Shown piece after piece: positions 24,061 to 37,700 of a stretch of 64,000 nucleotides of DNA. Each line of letters opens with the position of its first letter. Within the stretch, counting starts at the first letter, position 1. The position numbers and the translations under genes are program-made. Source of the DNA: Luscinia megarhynchos (lineage: Eukaryota > Chordata > Aves > Passeriformes > Turdidae); NCBI GenBank assembly GCA_034336665.1, contig CM067566.1, forward strand, positions 20,628,330-20,692,329. The letters run 5' to 3'. A model generated the notes under the pieces. It was not told where the DNA came from. It did not search any database and saw only the letters and a program-made list of their open reading frames with translations.

Positions 24061-26965
24061 CACAGTGTCTGTCCAGAGAGCCTTGACCTCAGTTCAGAAA
24101 GTAATAATTATAGAAAGTGTAACAAATGAGTTTGTGTTTAAGACGTCAAAATTTGCTGATTCGCTGTTCACAGAGGCAAACGGAATGAGCCTCTGGGGTG
24201 ATGGTTACCATTCGGTTCCTACAACAGCAATAATCCAATTTCAGTTATAGCAAAAATCACTTCTTGGGGTTCAACAAAGAACTTTAAAAGATATTAATTT
24301 ATCATGGTTTGTCATGTGCTGTTGCTTCGAAGTACCCAGAAAGCCATATGCATTAAAGAGTAGTACTGTCAGGCTTGCAGTGGGTAGTGCAGATAATGGT
24401 TGTCTTTCCATCTACAGCTTGGGTTTTCAACATCATAGCATATTTTCTTACACAGTTCAAAAGATATTTCATCAATGAAGCACATTAAAGCCATTGTATT
24501 ACTCTGTCACAATACTTACTGAAATAATTGTCTTTTTGCAAGGGGAGGTGATAGATACTGATTAAAAATATTTGGGAGGTGTTTATATTGAGTACCCAAT
24601 TTTATTTCCATCTCTAACTTATCATAGTAGTCTGTGCATGTTTTCCCAGTGGCTGGTATCACTTCTGAGCTCCTGTACTGTATACTATATATTGTTACAG
24701 CTCAGAAAAATTGTACAACAAAGCATTACAAAGATTGATGTAAAAAAACCTTAACAATTTTAAATTATTTTATAATGTGGTTTGATACATTCTGAAAATA
24801 AAATTTTAAATGTGATACATTTTACAAATCACCTAATTGTTGATGTCCAGACATAATGAACATAAGTTTCTTACTGATGTAATGTTGCTTAATTAGCCAG
24901 CAATCTGGGTCATACCAGTACATATAGTGAAAATTTGACCATTTCTTTCACCTCTGTCATATGATCAAGTCATTATTGGAAATAAATTACACATATGTAT
25001 ATACAGTTTATTCTCCAAAAATAAAAAGGTCTTAAAACTACTGTGTTTTGAGAGGTGTAAATGCTCTTTTGTGCTCTGATGTGCTTCCTGGTACCTGAAA
25101 TTAGCCTGGTGTGTTGGACTTCTGTTATGAAATGTACAGGAAGTGGTATCTTATATTCATGCGTTTTTTTCCTCAATTTAGGAGAAATGAAGCTTTTAAA
25201 GTTGTGATACTGAAGATTCTCACCTGACTGAAAGCAAATTCCAAAAGCATGAAGGTAGACATCAAGGTACTTCTGAACATAGGCAAGGATTAATATCCCA
25301 TATTTCCTACCCCTTGAGAAGATGGTATAACTATTCATCCAATAAGAAAAAGAAATAGATATTTCTGGGACAGGATAAAGATTTAATTACCCTGCAGATA
25401 TTTTCTTGCTATAAGCAGCTAAGAATTCTATTTGTACTGTCATAGTGCATCTTGGATTACTTTCTCCTCAATGATATAAATTCATGTGATTAGAGAGGAT
25501 TGCTATTGACCCCATGCCTTTTACATCCCATAAATATAGCCCTATAGCCCAGTAATACAGTTCTGCCACAGATACTATGAAGCCCCAGGCTTTGTGTGAA
25601 TTTTGCTAAGTCCCAGGATGGAGACAGATTTACTCAATTTGACCTTGTTGTGACCTGGCTGGAGCTATGTTTTCACTTGGTTTATCTGTAATGACAATTT
25701 ACCTAATGACTAGGTGATTTTTGCTAATTCCTTTACTGACTTTACTATGGTGAAACTATCTTCTTTTAATATATAATTAATAGCAACAAGTAGTTGTTAG
25801 GTGTAGAATTAGGTGATTTGGACTGCAGAGTGATGACACAGTACATGATGTTAGTCAAGCAAGCACAGTGACCATCGCTGGTATGACAGTAGAGATGTTA
25901 AAAAATGATGATGATAGAGAACATACTGTGCTGGACCACTGGCATGAGATAGTGAGAGATGTTGTCCAAGCACACACCAGAGACTCCATGACTAAAAAAG
26001 CCACCCCAATGTGCAGTTGAAGAAATGGAGATATGGAACTGGACAAAAAAAGTTTTGTTGTTTACACAGATAGTAAAGTAATATGGTCAAACATATACAA
26101 ACCAAGATGTAAAATCAAAATTATAAAAAATAAAATCAAAGTTAGTATGGAGTTGCAGATAATGGACAAAAAAAAAGGGTAGAAACACACCAGCAAGCAT
26201 AAAACCCCTTCCAAGCAGATCCCAATGTGGGAAAGAAGAATCTATTAATATCATAACCCTCCTGCTGAATATTTGGATACTAAGGACTAATGCTGCCATC
26301 CCTTTGGTATTCTTAGGGAAAGAAGAAAACCAAATCCTTGGTGCTATGATTCTGATCAAATTTTCCAATTCTTTTGTCAAGAAGAGGTTTTTTTAAAAAA
26401 TCTACCATGTTCTAAAAGTGCAAATTATTTTCTTTATGCTTTGAAGAGTAACTGACTGATGTTCTTCTCTACAGTCCTTAGTATAGGATTAGTACAGCAT
26501 TTAGGCAAGGCATGTATTGCTGAGAGGAGATGTTCAGTTATTCTGAGTCCAAGCAGAACTGCCTGGTTCATAGTAAAGTAAGTGAACTTTGCTTTACTCT
26601 AAGACAGACTGCCAGACTGCCAGACTACACACTACAGACTACATACTACATTCAAAGTACCCATTGGGAATTGTACCTGTGATATATGTGCCCTGAAGTG
26701 TGCCTAGGATTTTCTGTGAAAATGCCAGTTGGCAAAAGGGGACACATTGAAGAGAAGTATCAATTAAATTAAGTACAAGATATAGATAATTGCAGAACAA
26801 TATGTGAGCTAATATTTTAACCCTGCTTAATTTCTAGGGTAAAAATAGCATCTCTCAAAATTTATTCTTCCCCAGCTCTAAGTAGTTGCATGAATTAGAT
26901 GCAAAGAGATTGAGATTGCATTCTGAGACAACCAATTCTCTAAAATACCTTCCTATCTCACTGGT
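24061..26965. other. AT-rich non-coding DNA, no feature recognised
   Basis: About 2.9 kb without a recognised repeat or exon. The 121-codon minus-strand frame at 24973-25338 has no recognisable domain. Confidence 0.55.
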
Positions 26966-27052
26966 TTTGGATAAAAGGCTGTATTGTTATCTGTCATGGT
27001 TTAAAAGACATGGCTTTGGATAAAAGGCTGGTAATGTCATCTGTGATGATTC
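26966..27052 (+). repeat. Imperfect tandem duplication of about 47 bp
   Basis: TTTGGATAAAAGGCTG occurs at about 26967 and again at about 27014. Each is followed by related sequence, TTATCTGTCATGGTTT in the first and TGTCATCTGTGATGATT in the second. This is a local two-copy duplication just before a CR1 copy. Confidence 0.7.
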
Positions 27053-27069
27053 CCCCATGGCCTCACGGG

Positions 27070-27440
27070 CACTCCAACATGGGCTCAGAAAGCCTCCTGA
27101 GGTGAGGCTGAGAAAGCTGGGGCTCTTCAGTCTGTAGAAGAGCAGGTTGCGTGGAGATCTCACAGCAGCCTCCCAGTATCTGAAGGGATCTGCAGGGAAG
27201 CTGGAGAGGGACTCTTTGTTGGGAACTCTAGTGATAGGACAAGGAGTAATGGGTGCAAATTGAAAGATGGGAAATTTAAGTCAGATATCAGGAAGAAATT
27301 CTCTGCTGTGCAGGTGGTTAGACATTGGAAGAAATTGCCCAGGGAGGCTGTGGATACTCAACCCTGACAGTACTCAAGGGAAGGTTGGATAACACCTTGA
27401 GCAACATTCCAACCCCTCAAAATACTATGATCCTGTGGTT
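27070..27440 (+). mobile_element. CR1 LINE 3' fragment with a small internal deletion
   Basis: The order of blocks matches the end of CR1 ORF2 and its 3' UTR: GGCTGAGAAAGCTGGGGCTC, TTCAGTCTGTAGAAGAGCAG, GATATCAGGAAGAAATTCTC, AAATTGCCCAGGGAGGCTGT, and GAAGGTTGGATAACACCTTG. The stretch between TTGAGCAAC and TTCCAACCCC, about 55 bp in intact copies, is deleted, leaving CAACATTCCAACCCCTCAAA and a decayed terminal CTATGATCCTG. It is 5'-truncated and non-coding; a 68-codon frame inside it is incidental. Confidence 0.85.
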
Positions 27441-30400
27441 TATTATTTTAGAAAAATCACGTCTCACCCATCCTACAGCACATTCAGGACCACAAAGAAG
27501 CTGCATACTGATTAGGGTTAATGTAGACTGAAAGTTTTACCTTATTTAGAAAAAGTTTAATTTTGCCACACAAAGACAAAGCATCACAGTCTATAGTACT
27601 CAAAGACGTATTCCAAGTTTTAGCATTCTTCTAAGTCAGAGGCTCAGCAGTTCTGAAGTAGTTGTGTCACTTAAAGTTCACTTATTTCATGATCTGTATT
27701 TATAAATAATTTATGTGAAACTCACTTTCCCATTTTTTCACATATAGATAAATATGTTATATATATGTAATATAGAGTATTTTGATAAGAACTCTTTTCA
27801 GGTACTTTTGATATGTTTCAATTCCTGCTATCTGTTTGTTATTGGCACTCTTGATTTATACTTCCATCATTTTTGTCTACAGGGAACAATTATTGTACAA
27901 TCAGACAAATGTTGAGTAATCAAATATTTATATGGAACAAATGTCAAGAGGTTTTTTGATTGCTTTCACAAGCATAAATGTATTATACACCTAATAAATT
28001 GGATTTCAGTATTCTTGAGCTGTAGATAGGAGATGATGGAAAGCAAGAAAGAATTTGGAATGGCTGGAGTCACAACCTGTAAAACTGGATTTTTCTGTTT
28101 TCTTCTCAATGAGTGGGTGTAAACCCAATTTTTGTGTGCTACTGATGTAGTCATTCTTGAGTGCTGCATAATCATTACTGAGTTTTCTGTCCTACCTCCA
28201 CATCTGACTCTTTGGATGGAAATTGCTGCCATGGAGTTTCCATGACATATTGAACCCAAAATGACTAAATGCAGCTGAATATTCCCCAAGCAAATCATGA
28301 CAGTGTATTTTTCCCAGACTCCCTTAAAACCTATTTTCCTGCAGGATACAATTTTTAGCTCAATTTTTTCACATCTTTCATCAAGAATCCTCAAGTGATT
28401 TGATCCCACAGTCAACAGAAACTGTTGTTAGCCCAAGCACATAGTCCTATCAAAATGCCATAGAGCATTTCTACATATTTATAAACATGAAACTGAAAGA
28501 GATACAGCTTTGTGAGAATGTCAAGGGACACTGTTCCATTTTAAAATTATACAAACTGTTAAGGAATTAAGAAATTAATAAAAAAAATCCTGCTGCACAA
28601 ATGCTGCACTCTATACAAACAATTTTAGATACTTGATGTTTCAGAGTTTACCAAAAAGTTTTACATACCTTGGCCTCCTTGGCCATAGAAATGATAAATT
28701 ACAAGTAAATCTTTAGTAACAATTCAATCGGTATGCATTTGCTTTCACAACCAACCATCTGTGAAAGAGGATCTCTACTAAAAAATAGAAAAAACCCCCA
28801 AACATATTGAAAAAGCTGCAAGAAAAACTTCTGTTAGGAGTTCCATTGATCCTTTAGTGTCCACCTGAGTTTTTTGTACTATAAAATACAAACTTACTAC
28901 TATATAATTTTAAAAATCTACTAGATTTTTAATAAAAGCAACATTGAAGAATTAACCAATATTCATGATTTTTCAATAGCATTAGTTGTTTTTTTAATTT
29001 CTTTTTATTCCTCTTGAAGAAAAGAGCCATTACTACTTTCTCCTGATATTTCAGGAAGACTATTTTCTTCTATAAAATAAGATGAAAATACCTAAGAGAA
29101 AGCCAGTCATCTCATGATGCTTTATGTAAGAGGTACACAGACACAAGTGTGAATATCATAAACTGCTTCAATGCCTTATAATTTTGAAATAACTTGGGCT
29201 GCCCTAAAGCAAGGCATAGACCTTAATAAAGAATAAGTCTTTATGACTGTTTCAGTTGATTGCTTTTGAGCAGAGGAAAATGAGAAATCATTATGTGCAC
29301 TAGTAGAAGCTTTCTTTTAAGTGGCAGTTCAGTTTAATTCATATCACCTTTCTCATGACAGTGATAACAAAAAAAAGAAACTGAGGACAGATTCCTAGGG
29401 ATAATTAAGCAGTGTTGATCTCAGGAAAATTGTCTTTTCAATGAAACACTGATTGCATTGTTCATAACAAAACTACCTCAGCATGACAGAACTAATTAGT
29501 GACCATCTGAACTTACTTAGCCAAACGAAAAAAAGCAATTAAAAATGCCGTCATCACCGAATCTACCACTGAACAGCTGGTTATACTGATAAGCAATACA
29601 GCAAGTTAAAGCTACTTTGGAACACAATGGAACTTAATCTGCTTGCTAAGTAGTAATTAGAAAGCAATGAGAGAATATGAGATTACTGTTGAGAAACTGT
29701 TATTATGATGCAAACAACTTTCAAAATGCAGTTTGATTTCCTACCTCCCTCCCCTCAAAATTTCTTAAATGAGGAAAGTGGGTGAAAATTTAAATTTTTA
29801 AAGAGTGAAATTCCTAAAGCCTCTAAAAGGTTTTCATTGATTAGTTCCTCTGTGATTTGAAGAGGTTTTTGGGGTGCAAAATGCATGGCTGCATTTACTT
29901 TCTTACCCTTTGCAATCAGGTTAAGCACTGAAATAGACTGGAGCAAAAAGCTCAGCTCTTCCAGTGGATTCATCAGTTGCCTTTCATGGGCATTGCTTTA
30001 AAAAAGATATTGGAAAGAACAATCACAAATTTTCATATACTGAGAAGGCTTGAAAAATTTACAAAAAAAAAAAAAAGAGGAAATAAAAATATTGGTTCTA
30101 TTTATTGCATCTCATCTAAATTGTTAAAATACAACAAAATAGAAGTTTTATATGCATCTCATATGCTATAGTAGAAGGGGTTTTATAGGTATTTACTGTA
30201 TGTGTATAATAAGCTTTCACTGAGCATGGAAGCAGTGTACACCTTATTTTAAAAAAATGTGGCATCTTAGTCATAAGATTGAAAAAACCCCTAATATAAA
30301 ATCTTGTCAGCCATAATATAATCAGGCATATATTATATACATTGTTTTTCTTACTGATGGAACATATTCAAATAAACAGCTATGATAATTCTCTCCAGCA

Positions 30401-31478
30401 TATCAGTCCTTCTTTCAATTTTTCATGTAAATATGAATTAAATATTGGTGCACTAATAAAAGATACACTGATTTGTACCAAGAGCCCTATCAGAGGATGT
30501 TCTTCTGCAAAGGTGAGGGAAAATTTTATGCAATATTTTAATACACTCTAACATACTGGATTTCCTAAAATATCCTGCATGGTTTGATTTGTAGGCCTAG
30601 GGAAACCATGTTAGAAAACACTAACCATTTTTTTAAGCCAATCCATAATCAAGGGAAAATATATTGTTAAATAAGCAGTTAAATGCTACACAGAACGTTT
30701 CTATTATACTGAATGACAAATTCAATACCAATTGTAAGGGACTGTGTTGTTGCTTAGTAGGTTATGGGTCAGATACCTGTTCTACAAAATTACTATTTGG
30801 TCTATGTCTAGGTTTGGCTATTTCTTTTGCAAAATCTCCTCATTAGCTCAGGACTTAAAAACTATTGCCTGATTCTGATTGATTTCTAGTTTTAGAAAGC
30901 ACAATAATTTACATGTAGTATCATGGCTTTTACTCATCATGCTTTTATTGAGCCTTTCAAAATTTGAGTCCCTCAAGATTTGAATCCAATTTTTAAAAAT
31001 TTTTAGTTGTTAATCAGTAGCTGTACCTGGTTATGATTAAGCAATTGCACTGTAAATGTTTCATGCTTGGCTAGTCTTTTAAGGAGTAGGGAAGGCAAAT
31101 CCCAAGATAAATGGGCTATTTGGACAATAGCCACCAGGAATGAAGTCAGCAGAACTGGGCAGTACTTGGTGAAAAAGTAATTGGTGTGGGACATCATGAC
31201 TATTGACTCATTATATACTCTGTAACCAATGAATGCTGATGCTTTTGTTTGTTAAAATGCAAAAATAGTGCAAATTTTTACTTATCAGGGAGCCAGCCTT
31301 TTGTGGGTTACCACACACTACCTACTTCATGCAAACTAGATTAAAAAAATAGAAATTCCTCACCCTGGTGTGTGAATTGACCCTGCACACTGGGTAATGA
31401 GCTCACATTCAGAACAACAATGCTAACAGAAGAAAACCTGATCTGAACTCGTCCTGTATTGAAATCTCTTGAGTCATG
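27441..31478. other. AT-rich DNA, with a possible conserved noncoding patch
   Basis: No repeat or exon recognised over 4 kb. The 149-codon minus-strand frame at 27966-28415 has no domain I know. The patch 29480-29710 is repeat-free, keeps two CpG sites in an AT-rich context, and carries CTAATTAG (29492), GCAATTAAAA, CAGCTG (29574) and GTAATTAG (29652). This is a pattern often seen in developmental enhancers. It is an inference from composition only. Confidence 0.35.
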
Positions 31479-31610
31479 ATCACAGAATCATGGAGTTAGA
31501 AGGGACCCACTAGCATCCTTCAGTCCAACTCTAAAGTGAATAGGCCATAGAGGTATCAAACCCACTCTGTTGCCATTATTAGCATCATGCTCTAACTGGG
31601 CTAGTGATAA
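31479..31610 (-). mobile_element. TguSINE1-like SINE (tRNA-Ile head, CR1-like tail)
   Basis: On the minus strand the element starts near 31610 with CACTAGCCCAGTTAGAGCAT, a decayed A box of a tRNA. It continues with GATGCTAATAATGGCAACAG, which matches the tRNA-Ile anticodon arm including its AAT anticodon context (GCTAATAACGCCAAGG in tRNA-Ile). Next comes GGGTTTGATACC, a decayed B box (GGTTCGATCC), and CTATGGCC, the acceptor side. The tail reads AGTTGGACTGAAGGATGC and then TCTAACTCCATGATTCTGTG, a CR1-like 3' end that would let CR1 machinery mobilise it. This architecture is that of TguSINE1, known from passerine birds. The copy is diverged and has lost a few bases in the D-arm, so it is not a functional tRNA gene. 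Confidence 0.87.
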
Positions 31611-31654
31611 CAATATTAATATTAAGTCTTTTTAGAGAGAGTGTATGTCTCAAC

Positions 31655-31745
31655 AAAAAAAAACAAAAACAAAACCAAAACAAAAACAAAACAAAACAAA
31701 ACAAAAAAAAACCAAAATGAAACAAAAAACAAACAAAAAAAAGAA
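31655..31745 (+). repeat. A-rich (AAAAC)n simple repeat
   Basis: Runs of A broken by single C residues, with a few CC and TG interruptions. It lies about 45 bp beyond the tRNA-like head of the SINE, on the wrong side to be its tail. Confidence 0.93.
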
Positions 31746-34700
31746 GAAAATATTAGAGGGCCAGAAAAGAAGGATCTCTGAGCAGCTGTCTAGTTATAGG
31801 TTTTGTTAGACTCAAAGAAGGCTGTCACAAGGTCACAATCTTTGGAAAATAACAGTTCAGCTTTCCAGAGAGATAAGGGGTAACCTTGAACAGAACTGTG
31901 TCCCTCTTCCCTTAAATTAATAATTATTCTTCTCTGACTTTCCTATAACTGATAAGAATATCCATAACATAGTTCTTCTCTAGGCTGGTTCTTTGAAGAT
32001 AGGTAAGCCTCCTCTCTAGATGAACAAACAATTCATATGGTCCAATGACTCTAAAATTCTGAATAAATTTCCCCATATAATTTAAACAGGTTCCTTTTAT
32101 ACCAGCTAAACTGCATTTAGGGCATATATTCATTGTACTTTTGGCCCAATCTGTTTAGCCTATATTCCCGAGTCCTTTCTTCTGCTTTTTCTCCTCTGCA
32201 CTGCTCTTTTTCTCTTCACTCTCCTCAGCAGGACCAACATTTATTTTGCCTGCCATAACTCCATTTTTGCAAAAAGACTGAAGACACAAGCTATCCTTTC
32301 AGGTTTTATCAACCCTCACAAGACAGGGAAACAGACAGATGGAGAAAGACTGTGTGTAAAGCTAAGGCACAATGTGTTTTTTCTTAGATTATAATGACTA
32401 AAGCTTTGGTTCCCAGTATTGGAGGAGACAGGACACTCATTACAGGACAACAGGGCAATTATCTCAATTTAATACAAACTAATGGAATTTGACTCTTTCC
32501 CTAACATTAGCCTGACACATCTAGAGCAGTAGTATTCCTTGGCAAGCAATATGGAAAAGAGATGAGACAGGAAAAAGGGAGAGCAATAATCAGCATCTTA
32601 AAGACAAAAGACATACATAGTTCTTATCAGTGTCAGGAATTCACTTGTTTCAGAATTACATCAGCATTGGGAATCCTTCCAGTGTCAGATAAATTAATAT
32701 ATCAGATGGACTGCCTCTATAATTAGAAAATAATAATAATAAAAATATAGTGAAATTAATAATCTTTTCAATTCACGAAATGCAAATGCTGTATAAATTA
32801 AACTGCTTAGCTGTAGACGTCTGTCACATAATTTTCCATAAAATTGCTTTGTTTTCCAGAATGTTCCTGGTAAATGTTTAATTTATATGTTGACTTTTTC
32901 TCTGACATTGAAATATGCATATTTTCAAGGGTGCTTCTATTGTTGAACTTGGCTTAGTTTCTGTTTATGTTTCTCTATGTTGATATTTCTCTAATGTTTA
33001 ATGAAGACATTAGAAGATTTATAATCAGATTTTTTTTTCCCCAGAGAAAAAAAGTATAACTCTGGTAGTAATTTAGTTTCATCTTTCAACTACAGTTGTC
33101 AGTTTACAAAAAACAGTAATCTGAAAATAATTTGAAGGAAATATGTTGTGCAAATTTTACTGTAATTTGATTTGGCTTATTCTACTATGAACTAATGTCT
33201 CAGTTTGTTAATGATTTATATGTAAAACTGTATGATATTTGCATCTCATTGAGAAAAACGAAAACAGATCACATTCATCATATGGCTTTAAGTTTTGTAT
33301 TGATTCTCTTTCATCTATTTTAAATATCTTAAATAGAAGAGGTTTTTATCCTCCCTGTATGGGGAAATTTTCTGCTTCCTGCTCTGCTTTAACCCAATGA
33401 CTTACAAGTAGAAAACGCGTTTATTTAAACAAGGCAAAAAGTACCAAAAATAAGTACCTGCCTTTTCTCAGGTTTTAATCCCCACAGAAATACAGTTCAG
33501 TGGTTATTATTTTTGAGTGGTAGGAACTTTGGACTTGAAAATTTCTAAAAAACTTCCTAAAATAAGAAATAATTTGGTCCAAAATAAAATATTTTGTACA
33601 GAGAAAGTCAAGTAGTATGTTTATTGTATCAATGTTGATTTTACTGATGTTGCTTGTCCTTAAGTTAATAGCAGTAATAACAGGACATGACTGTTGATAG
33701 CATTTCATTGGAAGGCCTGTTCTTTTTGGTGGCTTCTATTTAGGTTGATTTCCTTTTGTTCTATATTTACCAAAAGTCAATATTTAAAAAAATTATAGCA
33801 ATAAAATTAATAATCATAATAGTATTAATGAGTTGATATTAGCATTGCAATTAATCTTAATTGAACTCTTGCCTAGGAAGTCCAGGTAGGGATTAATTCC
33901 ATTATTTTGCATATAGAACTGACATGGGGAAAGAGTTGATCTCTGCTAGAAAAAGCTGTGTGTGTAGCAAATAAGAGAAAAAAACACAGTAATAAATACT
34001 GATGTGAATATGCTGTATGCTTGTTTCTGGTTGCTGATTTTACAATTCTAGGAATAATATTTTTAAAGTATAATTCAATATTTTCAGCATAATAATATTT
34101 AATAACAAAGACAAATAATTATAACAAAGGCTTTAAAAGAAATGAATAAAACATTATAGAAAAATTGCATCTTATAGAGCCATCTAATATTTATTATCTT
34201 AGGAAAAATATATTTCAAAACCAGTCCTAAAAGAAAATTATGTGGTGATGTGAGAGATGTGAGGATTGAAAAAAAAGAGGTGATCTATTCTGCAAGATAA
34301 CTCTACAGTCTCTATGTTTAAAAATATGTTTTACTGTTCATGGTCTCCACTGGAAACCATTGAAAGCTATTTTTAAGTAACATTGTTAAAAATTTGCAAG
34401 AATTTCTAGTTTTTGGAATGGGTAATATTTCCTTTGATAAGAGTCAGTTAATGTGAAAGTTCTTACACTGAGAGAAGAGACAGTATCACATGACTTTGAA
34501 AATCAACATGATGTTATATATAACAAATACAAGATAAAATAGATAGTTTAAAAAATCCTTTACATTGAAATACAAGTGATAAATTTATTCAAAAGCATTT
34601 TGTTGTGGGTTATTACTGACTCAAAAATAATAAAATGCAGAATAAATCATTGTGGCAATTCTACTTCTTTTCAATAAAGTGTTTTCTATGTCCAGAGTGT

Positions 34701-37700
34701 TGTCAAAATAACACAAGACAAAAGTTTTGCAAGATGAAAAATGAGTTAGTAGTACTGTAATGACACAGTTTTTAGTAAGATAGATTATATTCAGAATGTA
34801 AAATACTTTTTTTTTTCATGTTAAAGACATCATCTACTCCTGAAATTTATATATCTGAGAAACACAAGTTACCATATGGATATATTTTATTCTGTTTTCT
34901 TTAGCAAAGTGTTAAAAATGTAGTCTGACTATCTGTGAAGAATGAAAATTACTAGGGAAATTTATCAAATACTCTAAAATTATATATGTAGGATTCAAAT
35001 AAGTGTTATATTTTAAATATAATATATATAGTCAATATAATATAAATATTAAATATTTTAGTAATTTTAATTCTTTATAATTTCATCATCTGCTTACATA
35101 TCAATATTATTGCAACAAACACAGTTGGTTGAGACAAATTTTAAATAGAACCTTTAGCTGAAGGAATATTTCTGTCCTTTATCCTTACAACATCTCTGAA
35201 CTTCTGATTCCATACATCTCTAATGTAGATTTTTTTAATCAGAAAGTAGTTCACAATCATTATCACGTCACAAAATTTTCAGGTTGGTACCATGATAAGT
35301 GAGTTCTCTTCATTTTTTAAGAAATATATTTGAGACCAAGGATGGGTAGATTTCAGAAATACAGAAGATATTAAATGCCTCTTTTCAGCAGATGAAGTAA
35401 AATGTAAATCTGAAAGTGGATCTCAGCTATTGATGTATAGCACAGATATTAATTCCAAAATTGTGCTTATACTCTTCCTTTGTCTTGAACCTTCTTATGC
35501 CTTTACATATATTTTTTCAGTCTTTCCCTCTTACTGTTCTCACACAACTGAAAATTTTATCTCGCCAGTCCTTGTCCTTCCAAGCAGAAGAAAATTTTTT
35601 TCCTCACATATTCATGTTCATTGTTTCTTCTCATAACAAGCTTCTACAAGATAAATTTCATTACATCTTTTGCTCATGAAATGTTCAGTATACTGAAAAT
35701 GAAATTCTGAATAGTTTACTGCTTTTTTGCACTTTAATGTTATGAGCTGTTTGAAATCTATTGGCTAAAGATGTCCAAAGTACACATATATTGTGCATTT
35801 AATGGTTGATTCTGACACCCTGAACAAACATGTTTCCCAGGTGAAGTACTAACCTTTAATAACTAATGTAATATAATTATTAAGGGGTGTATCTCTACAC
35901 ATAATAAAAAAAAAAAAAATCAAACACAACCCGTAGTAATAGTAACAGAAAAGTAATCTTTATCAAGGTTATTCTAACTATATCTTCTCACAATTGTTCT
36001 TAATAGAAAAATTGAAGTCAGAAAGGGGCCTCTGGATGCCTTTCAGGAATAATTTCCTAGAAAAATCATATCACAAAGGGCTTATCTAATCAAGTTTGAA
36101 AATGGCCAGATAAAAAGATAACCCTACAACGGTACGCAGATACATAAGCTACTACATTCTAAACCTTTCACTTTTTTTTTTTTTTTTTTTTAAGTTTGCA
36201 TTTTCATGTTTAGCTTTGAAAAGTATCCGTGGTCAAGTCTCTAGATCATGACTGAATTTTAAAATGATGAAACATGATTCTCACAAGACAAATCAGTGTC
36301 TTGTCAACAAATGGTAAAAGAGATGTAAAGTCTTAAGTTATTATTGATTTTTTCCCTTTCCTTAATATTAAAAATTCTAGAGAATAATGTAATTAGAATT
36401 TTCATATGTAAATGTTGATAAGATTTCTTCAAGTCAAAAATACAAACAGTATTCTAAAAATAATACCTATTTAGTGTCAAATGCTCAAGTTCTGTTAAAA
36501 CAGCAATGCACATATGAAAGCAATGTATATTGACCGAAGACATTATAAAATTCTAAATGATGTCCAAAAACATAGGATATATACAAAATAAGGGATATGA
36601 TAAAATAATTTTCAATAAAACAAGGACTACAGAGATGGTTTAATTCAATTCCTATTTTTAAGGGGTTTAGAGTTATAGATGAATATGACACAATATAATT
36701 TAAATGAAGAGACTTTTAGTGGAAGCAGCCATTTTTCATCTTTATTGAGATATTCCACCTCTCACTATCTTTACTTGATTTCCATATATATTGAGAACAA
36801 TATAACTAGCTTGTTAACAGGCAACGTGCCATTTTAACAGATGGTTGAGTGTGTGGAAATCAAAACCATGAATGAACATCATATGTGTTTACTGAGAGCA
36901 TGAGTCCCATTAGAAGACATCCAAACATCTGCCTTGTCCTAAGGTTATCAACCTATGGTTGAGGGGATGTGCCAACTCTAATCTATTATTTTAACAGAGA
37001 TGTTTACATGAAAACTCATCACTCAATCACTTTAAAAAAAAGTGGAAGAGTCTAACAGAGAGAAAATAGATTATAAATTAAATGTTTGCTTTATAAAATT
37101 TCGCTAACTAGGTAAAATGATTGGAGCCAAGGGCTTTAGCTTTCTGAAGATTAGTAATTTAGAGTTTTCACGGTAGCTTATAGGCACTTTGCTGCAGACA
37201 ACTGTAAGCTCAAGATATGGCTGTATTGCTCCTCCAAGGAGTTCTGACCAACTCATTTTCTGTCCATTTAAAATGCTTTCAGCTATAACAAATAAGAAGC
37301 TTTTCTCAGTGGTCAAATGGCACAACATATGGATTGGGGAGAGATTCTTGCCACAGGAAAGTTACTACATTTAGAGGTAAGTATTTCTGTAATACACTAC
37401 AAGAATTATATCTAATAATTTTTCTCTTACAAAACAGTCTCTAATATCATCGAACTCACTAAGATTTTTTCTATTAATATTAATATAATTAAATAATAGC
37501 AGAGGATGTCTTCATCATCAATACACAGTTATCTCCATTATAAATTGTTTTAATAGAAAATAAATTTTCAGTAGAACTTATACATGTATAGATCTTAATG
37601 TTTTATTTATTTATATATTTATCAGCATAGAATTTTGATTCCTTTTCTTTGTCACTAAAATTTTAAGAAAGCAAATCACCTAAAAAAATTGTATTATATT

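Noticed and set aside
26590..26655. Short AGACTGCC and ACTACA repeats as a satellite
   Set aside because: Only two to four imperfect copies over about 60 bp; too small to be more than local slippage.
27966..28415. 149-codon minus-strand open frame, the longest outside tandem repeats apart from the 150-codon frame in CR1
   Set aside because: No recognisable domain, no splice or promoter context, and a frame of this length can occur by chance in 64 kb read in six frames.
31479..31610. A tRNA-Ile gene on the minus strand
   Set aside because: The D-arm is damaged, A and B boxes are mutated and a CR1-like tail follows, so it is a SINE.
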